A DNA stretch of 10,845 nt from an uncultured Emergencia sp. (GCA_902476665.1 CABSEO010000032.1:1-10845), one strand, 5' to 3'. Numbered from the stretch's first letter, positions 1 through 6,958 are shown. Program-made: numbers and translations. Notes: generated by a model from the letters alone, not told the origin.

Positions 1-1224
1 CCTAAGTGCGAAACAGCCATGTGGCTCAGCGGTCTTTTCATCTGGTTCACAGACCTGGGCAACTCCCTGATTGTCGGACCTATATTTGAAAAGGTAGGAG
101 ACAAAGTCAAGGTTTCCAGAGAAAAATTTGCATATATCCTGGACTGCACCACTTCCCCTATATGTGCGCTGATTCCGATCGTCGGATTCGGCATCTACAT
201 AATGGGGCTCATAGACGTGGAACTTCAGGCGTCCTCCATAAGCGACGAGACAAGCTGGGGGCTGTTTGTTTCTTCCGCGCCGTTCAATTTCTATACCGTA
301 CTAACCTTGGTAATGTGCGGATATATGGCAATCACACAGTTTGATTTCGGTCCTATGCTGAAAGCGCAGAACCGTGCGAAATACGAGGGCAAGCTGCTCA
401 ATGACGGCTCTGTTCCTATGAGAAAGACTGAGAAAATCGTTCTGCCTGAGGGCGTAAAGCCTAAGATGAGCACGATGCTTGCGCCTATCGTGGTGCTGCT
501 CTTCGTCATATTCTTTGAAATGTTCAGGCACGGCTTCCCGTTTGAACCTATAGACGGAACAGTTACGAGAACAGCGATCATGTGGGGCTTCCTGCTGGCC
601 ACTTTCCTCCTCATCATTCTCTGCGTTGCAAACAAAATCATGACGTTCAAGGAATGTATGAGCACTATGCAGAAAGGCTGGGAAGGTATGATGTATATGT
701 CTGTCGTTCTGGTTCTGGCATGGGCACTTGGAAACGGGTGCAAAGCGATTGGAACTGCAGATTATCTGGTACAGATCACCGGTGATTTCCTGAATCCGGC
801 TTTATTGCCGATGCTGCTGTTTATTATCGGTGCAGTGATGTCACTTGCAACAGGAACTTCCTGGGGCACTATGGCTATCTTAATGCCGATTGCATTCCCT
901 ATGGCTCTTGCTATGGATGTTTCTCTTCCTGTTACCATTGGAGCCGTAGTGAGCGGCGGGTTATTTGGAGATCATATTTCTCCGATATCAGATACTACAA
1001 TTATGGCATCCATGGGGGCAGCTTGTGACCATATCGATCATTTTGAAACTCAGATGCCTTATGGTGTGGTTTGTGCAATTGTTTCAGCCATCGGCTTTTT
1101 AATCAGCGGTTTTGTAAATAACTGGACAGCTCTGATAGCTTCCGCAATCGTTCTGTTCGTTCTGATCTATGTATTACATAAGATTGATCAGAAGAGATTT
1201 GGACCTGTAAAAAATACGGTGTAA
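1..1224 (+). CDS. NhaC-family Na+/H+ antiporter, 5' end missing
   Basis: This is an integral membrane secondary transporter of the NhaC family (PF03553), whose members exchange Na+ for H+ or for organic anions plus H+. The frame is open to base 1, with six codons before the first ATG at 19, so that ATG is internal and the gene starts outside the window. The visible 407 codons hold about ten to eleven hydrophobic segments. The conserved signature near nt 970-1065 (DHISPISDTTIMAS followed by GAACDHIDH) is typical of the family and contains the conserved Asp, Ser and Thr residues. NhaC proteins are usually about 450-500 residues, so roughly 60-90 N-terminal residues are missing. A strong terminator follows 25 nt after the stop. 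The next gene is a RocR-like activator, which suggests amino-acid-linked control, but the antiporter promoter is not visible. The real substrate is not readable from the sequence. Confidence 0.9.
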   Translation, partial: PKCETAMWLSGLFIWFTDLGNSLIVGPIFEKVGDKVKVSREKFAYILDCTTSPICALIPIVGFGIYIMGLIDVELQASSISDETSWGLFVSSAPFNFYTVLTLVMCGYMAITQFDFGPMLKAQNRAKYEGKLLNDGSVPMRKTEKIVLPEGVKPKMSTMLAPIVVLLFVIFFEMFRHGFPFEPIDGTVTRTAIMWGFLLATFLLIILCVANKIMTFKECMSTMQKGWEGMMYMSVVLVLAWALGNGCKAIGTADYLVQITGDFLNPALLPMLLFIIGAVMSLATGTSWGTMAILMPIAFPMALAMDVSLPVTIGAVVSGGLFGDHISPISDTTIMASMGAACDHIDHFETQMPYGVVCAIVSAIGFLISGFVNNWTALIASAIVLFVLIYVLHKIDQKRFGPVKNTV

Positions 1225-1248
1225 TCTATTTCTGGATATGCAGTATAT

Positions 1249-1290
1249 AAAAAGGCACTATCCCTGGGATAAGGGGATAGTGCCTTTTTA
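1249..1290 (+). terminator. Intrinsic terminator after the antiporter gene
   Basis: A perfect hairpin has the arm AAAGGCACTATCCC at about 1251-1264 and its complement GGGATAGTGCCTTT, which runs into a T-rich tail ending near 1289. The A-run before the left arm would also serve the other strand. It separates the antiporter transcript from the regulator, which has its own promoter just downstream. Confidence 0.92.
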
Positions 1291-1306
1291 CTTGTGATGG
1301 GCATAG

Positions 1307-1335
1307 TTGAAAGCAAAAAAAAATTATGCTAAAAT
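1307..1335 (+). promoter_or_regulatory. Sigma-A type promoter of the sigma-54 activator gene
   Basis: The -35 box is TTGAAA (1307-1312). A 17-bp spacer follows, and the -10 box is TAAAAT (1330-1335), with an extended TG at 1327-1328. The predicted transcript start near 1342 leaves a leader of about 37 nt. The activator gene therefore appears to be transcribed by the housekeeping polymerase and not from a -24/-12 promoter. Confidence 0.75.
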
Positions 1336-1378
1336 AATTTAAATAATTTGTTGCTTTGAAAAAGGAGAACCAGTTTAT

Positions 1379-2785
1379 ATGCTCAGACGATACGTTGAAC
1401 AGATATTAAATGTGTTTAACTATATTGATGCAATTTTAGTGACCAATGACAAGGCTGACATTGAATATTATGTAAACAATCGACCTCATTTGAACCGTCT
1501 TCGTGAAGAGGACATACGCGGCATGAACATTTTAGAACTATATCCGGATCTTACAGAGGAAACCAGCAGTATTTATCGGGTTCTTCGCAGCGGACAGCCG
1601 ATTTATAATGAATTTCAGTCTATGCGTGCCATCAAGACCAATCAGATTTTTAACGGAATTAATACAACGATTCCGATTAAGCATAACAATCAGATTATTG
1701 GTGTGGCTGAGGTTACACGCTGGGATGATGACTCTCTTCAGCGCAAAGACATCAAAGTATCCCTGAAACAGGCAAAGGCTGAGGATGACGATGCGTTGCG
1801 CCTGTATACCACGGATGATATCATTACCTGTGATCCTCAGATGAAGGATATCAAAGAACGGATTAAACGAATTGCTGAGACTGATTCTACAGTACTGATT
1901 TATGGGCAGACCGGAACAGGGAAGGAACTGATTGCCCAATCTATTCATACATCGGGCAGTCGCAAAAAGAACCGGTTTGTTTCACAGAATTGTGCAGCAA
2001 TACCGGAGACGCTGCTGGAAAGTATTCTGTTCGGTACAACCAAAGGCAGTTACACGGGAGCTGAGAACCGGCCGGGCTTATTTGAGGTTGCCAATGGAGG
2101 CACATTGTTTTTGGATGAAATCAACTCGATGGAACTGGGAATGCAGGCAAAACTCCTGAAGGTCATAGAAGAAAAAAAGGTAACTAGAATAGGAAGCTTT
2201 AATCCGATTCCATTTAATGTAAAAGTCGTATCCGCTATGAATGAATTGCCGGAAACTTGCGTACAGCAAAAGAAGATACGGGAGGATTTATTCTATCGTC
2301 TTAGCGTCGTGCGTCTGGACATTCCTCCCCTTTCGGAGCGACAAGGTGACATCAAGCTGTTAACCAGGCATTTTATAGATTATTTTAACGCCAGAATGGA
2401 TCGAGACGTAATGGATGTTTCAGAAGAAGTAGAGCAGCTTTTTCTCTCTTATTCCTGGCCGGGCAATGTCCGTGAAATGAAAAATATCATTGAAGGCGCT
2501 TACAATGTTATTTCTTCACGGATTATTCAGACACAAGATTTGCCGGAATATATCACACGGAGTGCAGAACAGACCTTTACCCTCAATTTTAATGGAACAA
2601 ACCTTCCTTTGGGAAAGTCGCTGCCGGATCTGACTGCTGATTTTGAAAAAAATATTATTGAAATGATCCTGAAAGAGTCTCGCTCTATTGCAGAAGCGGC
2701 GAAAAAATTACGTATAACGAAGCAGGGACTCAGTTATAAAATTCAAAAATACGATATTAAAATCGACTTAAAGAAACAGCTGTAA
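1379..2785 (+). CDS. RocR-like sigma-54-dependent transcriptional activator (PAS, AAA+, Fis HTH)
   Basis: This is a cytoplasmic bacterial enhancer-binding protein of 468 aa that would hydrolyse ATP to open sigma-54 promoters. Residues about 10-115 form a PAS-like sensor (IDAILVTN, then ILELYPDLTEE and NTTIPI), as in RocR-type regulators. The AAA+ core runs from about 148 to 390. It has Walker A GQTGTGKE at 176-183, the sigma-54 contact loop GSYTGA at 223-228, Walker B TLFLDE at 242-247, the REDLFYR arginine-finger region at 301-307, and the sensor II motif WPGNVRE at 360-366. A Fis-type helix-turn-helix occupies about 420-460 (SIAEAAKKL...TKQGLSYKI). The GAFTGA loop is altered to GSYTGA. The ATG is preceded by AAAGGAG with 11-nt spacing. 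RocR-type regulators often control arginine or other amino-acid catabolism. The likely target is the antiporter unit upstream, which is an inference from position only. Confidence 0.93.
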   Translation: MLRRYVEQILNVFNYIDAILVTNDKADIEYYVNNRPHLNRLREEDIRGMNILELYPDLTEETSSIYRVLRSGQPIYNEFQSMRAIKTNQIFNGINTTIPIKHNNQIIGVAEVTRWDDDSLQRKDIKVSLKQAKAEDDDALRLYTTDDIITCDPQMKDIKERIKRIAETDSTVLIYGQTGTGKELIAQSIHTSGSRKKNRFVSQNCAAIPETLLESILFGTTKGSYTGAENRPGLFEVANGGTLFLDEINSMELGMQAKLLKVIEEKKVTRIGSFNPIPFNVKVVSAMNELPETCVQQKKIREDLFYRLSVVRLDIPPLSERQGDIKLLTRHFIDYFNARMDRDVMDVSEEVEQLFLSYSWPGNVREMKNIIEGAYNVISSRIIQTQDLPEYITRSAEQTFTLNFNGTNLPLGKSLPDLTADFEKNIIEMILKESRSIAEAAKKLRITKQGLSYKIQKYDIKIDLKKQL

Positions 2786-2790
2786 TATAT

Positions 2791-2841
2791 AAAACGTCAA
2801 AAAATTTTGTTTCGACAGACAAAAGATTTTGACGTTTTTTT
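2791..2841 (+). terminator. Intrinsic terminator after the sigma-54 activator gene
   Basis: A long hairpin starts 5 nt after the stop codon. The outer stem AAAACGTCAAAA (2791-2802) pairs with TTTTGACGTTTT (2827-2838). A 2x2 internal loop follows, then an inner stem TTTTGT/ACAAAA (2805-2810 with 2819-2824) and an 8-nt loop. The right arm runs directly into a T-run. Confidence 0.9.
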
Positions 2842-2970
2842 CTGGATTTTACTGGGATATTATATGGATTTGAAAAGTCAGGAATGAAATAATATGCTGC
2901 AGCCAAAGAATAATTGGATTAAGTCCAGTGAAAGGGAGAAGTAAAATAGTCTGCGATTTTGATATTTTTG

Positions 2971-3012
2971 AAAAAAACAGCCGAAACACAGATTTGACGT
3001 TTCGGCTGTTTT
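2971..3012 (-). terminator. Intrinsic terminator after the cation ATPase gene
   Basis: On the minus strand, AAAACAGCCGAAAC (3012-2999) pairs with its exact complement (2987-2974) across an 11-nt loop, and the transcript then ends in seven U residues. It lies about 25 nt past the ATPase stop. The roughly 130 bases between this and the terminator at 2791-2841 hold nothing I can assign. Confidence 0.92.
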
Positions 3013-3037
3013 GTGGATTTTACATCAATAGGGAAGA

Positions 3038-5572
3038 CTAGTGTTTTGCATCTGCAATGATCTTCCAGATCTGAATGATCAGGGTCGGAGCAAAAGCCAG
3101 CAGGCAGATCCATCCGATCTGAGCACCGGTAAGTGCTGCAATACCAAAGGCTGTTGCAAAGAACGGCAGCAGCAGGATTGAGAAGAGCAGAGCGGCACCC
3201 AGCAGGAAAGCTCCTATGGTGTAGATATTTGTAGTCAGACCCAGCTTGAAAATGGATTGTCTGCCGCGAGAGTTAAATCCATGCCAGAGTCTTGCAAAGC
3301 ACAGAGTTGCGAAGGCCATGGTGGAAGCTGTAGCGGCACTCGTTTCCAGGCCGATATAAAATGCAGTCATGGTGGCGATACCGATGAGAATTCCCTGGCC
3401 GCCAATCTGCAGCAGTGTTTCACGAGTCAGCACAGATTCATTTCTGGAACGGGGTTTATCGTGAATGAGCTCAGGATTGGACGGTTCCATACTGATTGCC
3501 AGTGCAGGCAGACTGTCTGTGATCAGGTTGATGAACAAAAGCTGCACAGCTGTAAATGGTGTCGGCAGTGCCATAAGTGAAGCATATAATACGGCCAGAA
3601 TACCTGCGGTGTTGCCTGACAGCAGGAATGTGATGGCATTTTTGATGTTGGCATAAATATTTCTGCCGTTGAGCACTGACTTAATGATAGTGGCAAAGTT
3701 ATCGTCAGTAAGAATCATGGAAGCAGAGTCTTTTGCAACCTCGGTTCCTGTGATACCCATAGCAACGCCTACATCTGCACTTTTCAGCGCAGGAGCGTCG
3801 TTGACGCCGTCACCTGTCATAGCAACGATGTGACCTAAATCCTGCCATGCCTGAACGATTCTGATTTTGTTATCCGGACTGACACGGGCATAAACACTGA
3901 TATGAGCAATTTTTTCCTTTAACTCTTCATCGCTCATGGCATCAAGTTCAGTACCTGTTACGGCAATGTCGCCTTCTTCCATAATACCGATACGTTTTGC
4001 TATGGCTGAAGCCGTAATTTTGTGGTCACCGGTGATCATAATCGCCTTGATACCAGCGGCTTTACAGTCGGCTACGGCCTGCGCGGACTCTTCTCTAGGA
4101 GGATCCATTTCTGCCATCAGTCCCAGATATTCCAGCTGATCTTCATCTTCAAAGGTAAGTTCCTTTTGAGTATCGAAACATCTGCGTGCAAATGCCAGAA
4201 CACGGAGTCCCTGAGCAGAAAGTTCCAGGTTAGTCCTGCGAATCTCTTCTTTTTCACTTTCAGAGAGGTTGGCAGTTCTCTGCAGAATTACATCCAGTGC
4301 ACCTTTAGTATACATGACATAGCTGCCGTTAATTTTGTGAAGAGTGCTCATCAGCTTTCTGTCAGAGTCAAAAGGGAGCTCGGACAGACGGGGAAGTGAA
4401 GCCTTCACCTGCTCGTAATCGTTAAAGTGATTCATATAGTAATCAACAAAAGCAGTTTCTGTCGGATCTCCGGCAGTGGTACCGTCTACAATAGCGGTAT
4501 CATTGCACAGAATAGAAGCCTGCAGCATTGCAGCCTTATTTTCTTCGGAAACAGAAAGCTGTTCCACAGTCATCTTGTTCTGGGTAAGGGTACCTGTTTT
4601 ATCAGAACAGATGATAGATACACAGCCCAGACCTTCTACCGCATTGAGCTGCTTGATGATTGCATTCTGGTCTGCCATGCGGGAAGTTCCGATGGCCAGA
4701 GAAATCGTGATAATGGAAGACAGCGCTTCCGGAATTGCTGCAACAGCCAGCGCTACTGCAAAGAGCAGAGAATCTGTAAAAGGCATGCCGCGGTATACGT
4801 TCAGTGCCAGAATAGCAGCGCAGATAATCAGAATACCGATAGACAGGTTTTTACTGAACTGATCCATGGTGATCTGCAGTGGTGTTTTACGTTCAGCAGT
4901 GTTGTTCATCAGGTCTGCAATTTTTCCCAGCTCAGTACCTGCTCCTACGCCGGTGATTACTGCAAGACCTCTTCCGTAAGTGACGAGCGAGCCGGAAAAG
5001 ACCATGTTGATCTGATCTCCTAGAGCGACAGTTCCTCCTTCAATGACCTGCTGTGTTTTTTCAACACCTTCAGATTCACCAGTCAGAGAGCTTTCGTTGA
5101 CTTTAAGAGAATAACTTTCGATAATTCGGCCGTCTCCGGGAACTACATCCCCGGCTTCCAGTCTGACGATATCGCCGCAGACAAGTTCAGCTGCATCGAT
5201 TTCCTGTGGACATCCGTTTCTGATTACTTTTGCTGTCGGCGAAGAGAGGTTTTTCAGACTCTCTAATGATTTTTCGGCTTTGACATACTGGACAGTGCCC
5301 AGAATCGCATTCAGAATCAGGACTGCAATGATAACCACGGTACTCTCCACATTGCCGGTGGACATAGAAATGATAGCTGCAATGATCAGAATGATGACCA
5401 GCAGATCTTTGAACTGTTCCAGAAAAATACGGAACACGCTTTTTTTCTTTTTCTCATAAAGTTTGTTTTCTCCATAGGTTTCGCGGCTTTTCAGAACTGC
5501 TTCATCACTGAGCCCCTCAGGGCCTGTGGAAAATTCTTTCAAAACCTCTTGAACATCCTTGTTGTAGTACAT
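3038..5572 (-). CDS. P2A-type cation-transporting ATPase, probable Mn2+ (or Ca2+) exporter
   Basis: This is a membrane P-type ATPase of 844 aa that would pump divalent cations out of the cell. In order it shows an N-terminal cation-ATPase domain, the A-domain TGES at 164-167, the M4 motif IPEAL at 280-284, phosphorylation motif DKTGTLT with Asp324, nucleotide-binding KGA at 423-425, DPPR at 490-493, TGD at 514-516, and hinge TGDGVNDAP at 586-594. Six C-terminal membrane helices follow. The site II ligands of the SERCA family align with Glu282, Asn682 and Asp686. The site I positions do not match SERCA: Glu771 of SERCA falls on Gly657 and Glu908 on Arg761. This resembles Listeria LMCA1 and implies one ion per cycle. 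The leader carries an Mn2+-type riboswitch, as is known for Lactococcus YoaB and pneumococcal MgtA, so Mn2+ export is the favoured role. The start is an ATG with AGGAGG 7 nt upstream. Confidence 0.95.
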   Translation of the reverse strand: MYYNKDVQEVLKEFSTGPEGLSDEAVLKSRETYGENKLYEKKKKSVFRIFLEQFKDLLVIILIIAAIISMSTGNVESTVVIIAVLILNAILGTVQYVKAEKSLESLKNLSSPTAKVIRNGCPQEIDAAELVCGDIVRLEAGDVVPGDGRIIESYSLKVNESSLTGESEGVEKTQQVIEGGTVALGDQINMVFSGSLVTYGRGLAVITGVGAGTELGKIADLMNNTAERKTPLQITMDQFSKNLSIGILIICAAILALNVYRGMPFTDSLLFAVALAVAAIPEALSSIITISLAIGTSRMADQNAIIKQLNAVEGLGCVSIICSDKTGTLTQNKMTVEQLSVSEENKAAMLQASILCNDTAIVDGTTAGDPTETAFVDYYMNHFNDYEQVKASLPRLSELPFDSDRKLMSTLHKINGSYVMYTKGALDVILQRTANLSESEKEEIRRTNLELSAQGLRVLAFARRCFDTQKELTFEDEDQLEYLGLMAEMDPPREESAQAVADCKAAGIKAIMITGDHKITASAIAKRIGIMEEGDIAVTGTELDAMSDEELKEKIAHISVYARVSPDNKIRIVQAWQDLGHIVAMTGDGVNDAPALKSADVGVAMGITGTEVAKDSASMILTDDNFATIIKSVLNGRNIYANIKNAITFLLSGNTAGILAVLYASLMALPTPFTAVQLLFINLITDSLPALAISMEPSNPELIHDKPRSRNESVLTRETLLQIGGQGILIGIATMTAFYIGLETSAATASTMAFATLCFARLWHGFNSRGRQSIFKLGLTTNIYTIGAFLLGAALLFSILLLPFFATAFGIAALTGAQIGWICLLAFAPTLIIQIWKIIADAKH

Positions 5573-5628
5573 AAGTAGACCTCCTGTGCTTTCTAATTTT
5601 CAGTATGCCCGGATTCTGCCGGGATAAT

Positions 5629-5673
5629 AAAAAAGAGACTTCTAAAGTAGAAACTATCTACCCTAAAAGTCTC
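5629..5673 (-). terminator. Riboswitch-controlled terminator in the ATPase leader
   Basis: On the minus strand, 16 consecutive base pairs (three G-U) form between 5673-5658 and 5650-5635 around a 7-nt loop, followed by six U residues. The left arm begins with GAGACUUUUA, which is also the 3' end of the aptamer. Terminator and aptamer P1 therefore cannot form together. This is the layout of an ON switch: bound metal stabilises the aptamer and prevents termination. Confidence 0.88.
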
Positions 5674-5756
5674 GCTATTTCAAGTAAATGCGAATTACCT
5701 CCGTAATTGTACTGACGCATATTACTGCGGCAACAGCCGCCAGCTACTCCCTTTTA
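5664..5756 (-). promoter_or_regulatory. yybP-ykoY (Mn2+-sensing) riboswitch aptamer
   Basis: The minus-strand RNA shows the family hallmarks. The 5' side reads UAAAAGGGAGUAGC and the 3' side AGCGAGACUUUUA, so P1 pairs UAAAAG with CUUUUA and the conserved GGAGUAGC and GCGAGAC loop segments face each other. Between them lie one hairpin GCGGC-UGUU-GCCGC (5740-5727) and a second long arm. In that arm AGUAA and AUGCG pair with CGCAU and UUACU across one bulged U (5726-5716 with 5692-5683), and it is capped by AAUUAC-GGAG-GUAAUU. The class is known to bind Mn2+ and to control Mn2+ exporters. It sits about 90 nt upstream of the ATPase start codon. Confidence 0.9.
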
Positions 5757-5791
5757 TATAGGTTGTGTGAGTATATTTGGTGTGTGAAATG

Positions 5792-5820
5792 AATATATCA
5801 CGTTTTCCTGCCTTTGGCAA
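5792..5820 (-). promoter_or_regulatory. Promoter for the riboswitch-ATPase transcript
   Basis: On the minus strand the -35 box is TTGCCA (5820-5815), the spacer is 17 bp, and the -10 box is TATATT (5797-5792). Each box matches the consensus at five of six positions. The start near 5785 would place the aptamer about 29 nt into the transcript and give a leader of about 210 nt. A second -10-like TATACT at 5775-5770 has no good -35 box. Confidence 0.65.
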
Positions 5821-5871
5821 GTGTTTTTTTCTCATCAGCAATTTTTTTCTGCTGTTCTTTGGAGAAAAGAC

Positions 5872-6141
5872 TCACAAAGTAAAGGATATAAAGAGTCCGT
5901 CTTCTGTTTCTACCCGTAAAATTTCAAGACCTTTCCAGGATTTGTGGATGTCTTTGAAGGTTTCGTAAAACAGCCGGATGGTCTTTTTGTTCACAAGCAC
6001 ATCATAAGGTGGCGGAATCTCCGCTGCAGCCCGGCGGAAAGCAGTATTGGGTGTCAGAGTCAGAGCTGCGCCTGCCAGACCGTAAGGGAGGAGAAGGGTG
6101 AAGGTCGGGCCGTTCTTTTGACTGCGGATACGCAGTTTCAT
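5872..6141 (-). CDS. Small protein of unknown function, third gene of the DUF2089 operon
   Basis: This 89-aa protein has no family I can name. It looks soluble, with an N-terminal strand (KLRIRS), a Pro-Tyr-Gly turn at 19-21 in a hydrophobic stretch (TLLLPYGLAGAAL), an acidic-basic helix at about 54-69, and a final strand pair (LEILRVETEDGLFISFTL). This layout parallels residues 48-128 of the preceding gene product: there IKFPIGAIKKIL matches the LLLPYGLAGAAL stretch, and LVDISGSDGTTVKIFV matches the C-terminal strands. I infer that the two share a domain by duplication or split. The ATG has AGGAGG with 5-nt spacing. The previous stop codon lies 11 nt upstream and abuts this ribosome binding site, so translation is probably coupled. 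No convincing terminator follows. Confidence 0.8.
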   Translation of the reverse strand: MKLRIRSQKNGPTFTLLLPYGLAGAALTLTPNTAFRRAAAEIPPPYDVLVNKKTIRLFYETFKDIHKSWKGLEILRVETEDGLFISFTL

Positions 6142-6152
6142 AAAAACCTCCT

Positions 6153-6539
6153 TTATTTTACAAAAATTTTTACAGTTGTACCGTCACTGCCGGAAATGTC
6201 TACTAAATCACCTCTGAGCTGACTGTCAAGACAGTCACTGACAACATCCATCATGGCCTTCAGATCAAAACCATGCAGCTTTTCTTCAGGGATAGGCAGT
6301 TTACCGGTGATTTTCAGAATTTTTTTGATGGCGCCGATGGGAAATTTGATGTCAACCTTCTCTCCTCCGGTTTTGCTGTCTACCAGAATGTACAGCATTT
6401 CTCTGTCATAGTTTTCACAGGAAGAAGGTGACTGTGCAGCTGGCATGTCTGCTCCCAGAGCATCCAGAAGCTTTGCAGCTTCTTCTGCGGTAATCGTTCC
6501 GTCTTCTATCATTTTTAAAATTCTCATTTTTTCATCCAC
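6153..6539 (-). CDS. SHOCT-like domain protein, second gene of the DUF2089 operon
   Basis: This is a 128-aa soluble protein. Residues 5-28 (MRILKMIEDG, ITAEEAAKLLDAL) form the short helical SHOCT-like or YvlB N-terminal motif, thought to mediate oligomerisation. Residues about 30-45 are a polar linker. Residues 48-128 form an alpha/beta-looking domain of unknown function, with KVDIKFPIGAIKKIL and a C-terminal DLVDISGSDGTTVKIFV. The start is GTG at 6539, chosen because GGAGG lies 8 nt upstream; the ATG four codons later would be 20 nt away. The stop of the DUF2089 gene is 14 nt upstream and touches the ribosome binding site. The motif matches the C-terminus of the DUF2089 protein, which suggests the two proteins interact or share origin. 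The function is unknown. Confidence 0.85.
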   Translation of the reverse strand: MDEKMRILKMIEDGTITAEEAAKLLDALGADMPAAQSPSSCENYDREMLYILVDSKTGGEKVDIKFPIGAIKKILKITGKLPIPEEKLHGFDLKAMMDVVSDCLDSQLRGDLVDISGSDGTTVKIFVK

Positions 6540-6553
6540 GTTAGTTTCCTCCT

Positions 6554-6922
6554 TTATTTTAGCAGTTGCAAAGCTTCATCGGCAGTAATTCTGCCTGTTT
6601 CCAGATCTCGCAAGATGTTCTCCTGGCGCAGAGCTTCTTCGTCTTGAAAAGGCTGACTGTCATCATAGCCCAGCGCTTTGATTACGCCGTCCAGTCTGGC
6701 GCGGACGGTGGGGTAGGAGATTCCCAGCTCTTTTTCTACTTCTTTAATATTGCCGCGGCAGCGGATAAATGTTTCTGTAAAGTGAAGTTCTTCATCTGTC
6801 AGGTAATCGAATCTGCTCAGAGCAAAATCATTTTCGATAACAGTATCGCATTGGCTGCATTTTAAACGGGTTACTTTCAGCTGATTATCGCAAACCGGGC
6901 AGCGGCTGATCACTTTTCTCAC
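6554..6922 (-). CDS. DUF2089 family protein: zinc ribbon, sigma-like HTH, SHOCT-like tail
   Basis: This is a 122-aa putative DNA-binding regulator. Two CxxC pairs (Cys8, Cys11, Cys22, Cys25) form a zinc ribbon. Residues about 40-85 contain a helix-turn-helix resembling region 4 of sigma factors (GNIKEVEKELGISYPTVRARL). Residues about 103-122 repeat the SHOCT-like motif (RDLETGRITADEALQLL) seen at the start of the next protein. I chose the GTG at 6922 because AAAGGAGG lies 8 nt upstream and because family members start just before the first CxxC. The upstream in-frame ATG at 6985 lies within the -35 box of the operon promoter, so it cannot be the start of a transcript made from it. Autoregulation of the operon is likely but inferred. 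Confidence 0.92.
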   Translation of the reverse strand: MRKVISRCPVCDNQLKVTRLKCSQCDTVIENDFALSRFDYLTDEELHFTETFIRCRGNIKEVEKELGISYPTVRARLDGVIKALGYDDSQPFQDEEALRQENILRDLETGRITADEALQLLK

Positions 6923-6958
6923 TGTATGGTCCTCCTTTTGTTTTCTATAGTACAAAAT

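Noticed and set aside
291..743. 150-codon open frame on the minus strand
   Set aside because: It is antisense to the antiporter gene, has no family signature, and the antiporter frame is clearly real.
1297..1314. Possible -24/-12 promoter before the activator gene
   Set aside because: A GG and a GC are present, but the spacing is wrong for sigma-54, and a good extended -10 promoter covers the same bases.
2894..2944. 16-codon mini-ORF starting at ATG 2894
   Set aside because: It is very short, has only a weak AGGA upstream, no promoter, and lies between two terminators.
4427..5023. 198-codon open frame on the plus strand
   Set aside because: It lies wholly antisense to the ATPase core, is rich in Cys, Ser and Gln as shadow frames are, and has no recognisable domain.
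5764..5787. Two TGTGTGA copies 17 bp apart upstream of the riboswitch
   Set aside because: The repeat is short and low in complexity, and matches no operator that I know.
5811..5828. GCC-TTT-GGC hairpin followed by a T7 run on the plus strand
   Set aside because: The stem is only four pairs and no plus-strand gene precedes it; the same bases form the -35 region of the ATPase promoter.
5836..5854. CAGCA/TGCTG hairpin downstream of the DUF2089 operon
   Set aside because: The stem has only five pairs and there is no T-run on the minus strand, so it does not qualify as the operon terminator.
5944..6222. 92-codon open frame on the plus strand
   Set aside because: It overlaps two genes of the DUF2089 operon that have strong ribosome binding sites and coupled junctions on the other strand.
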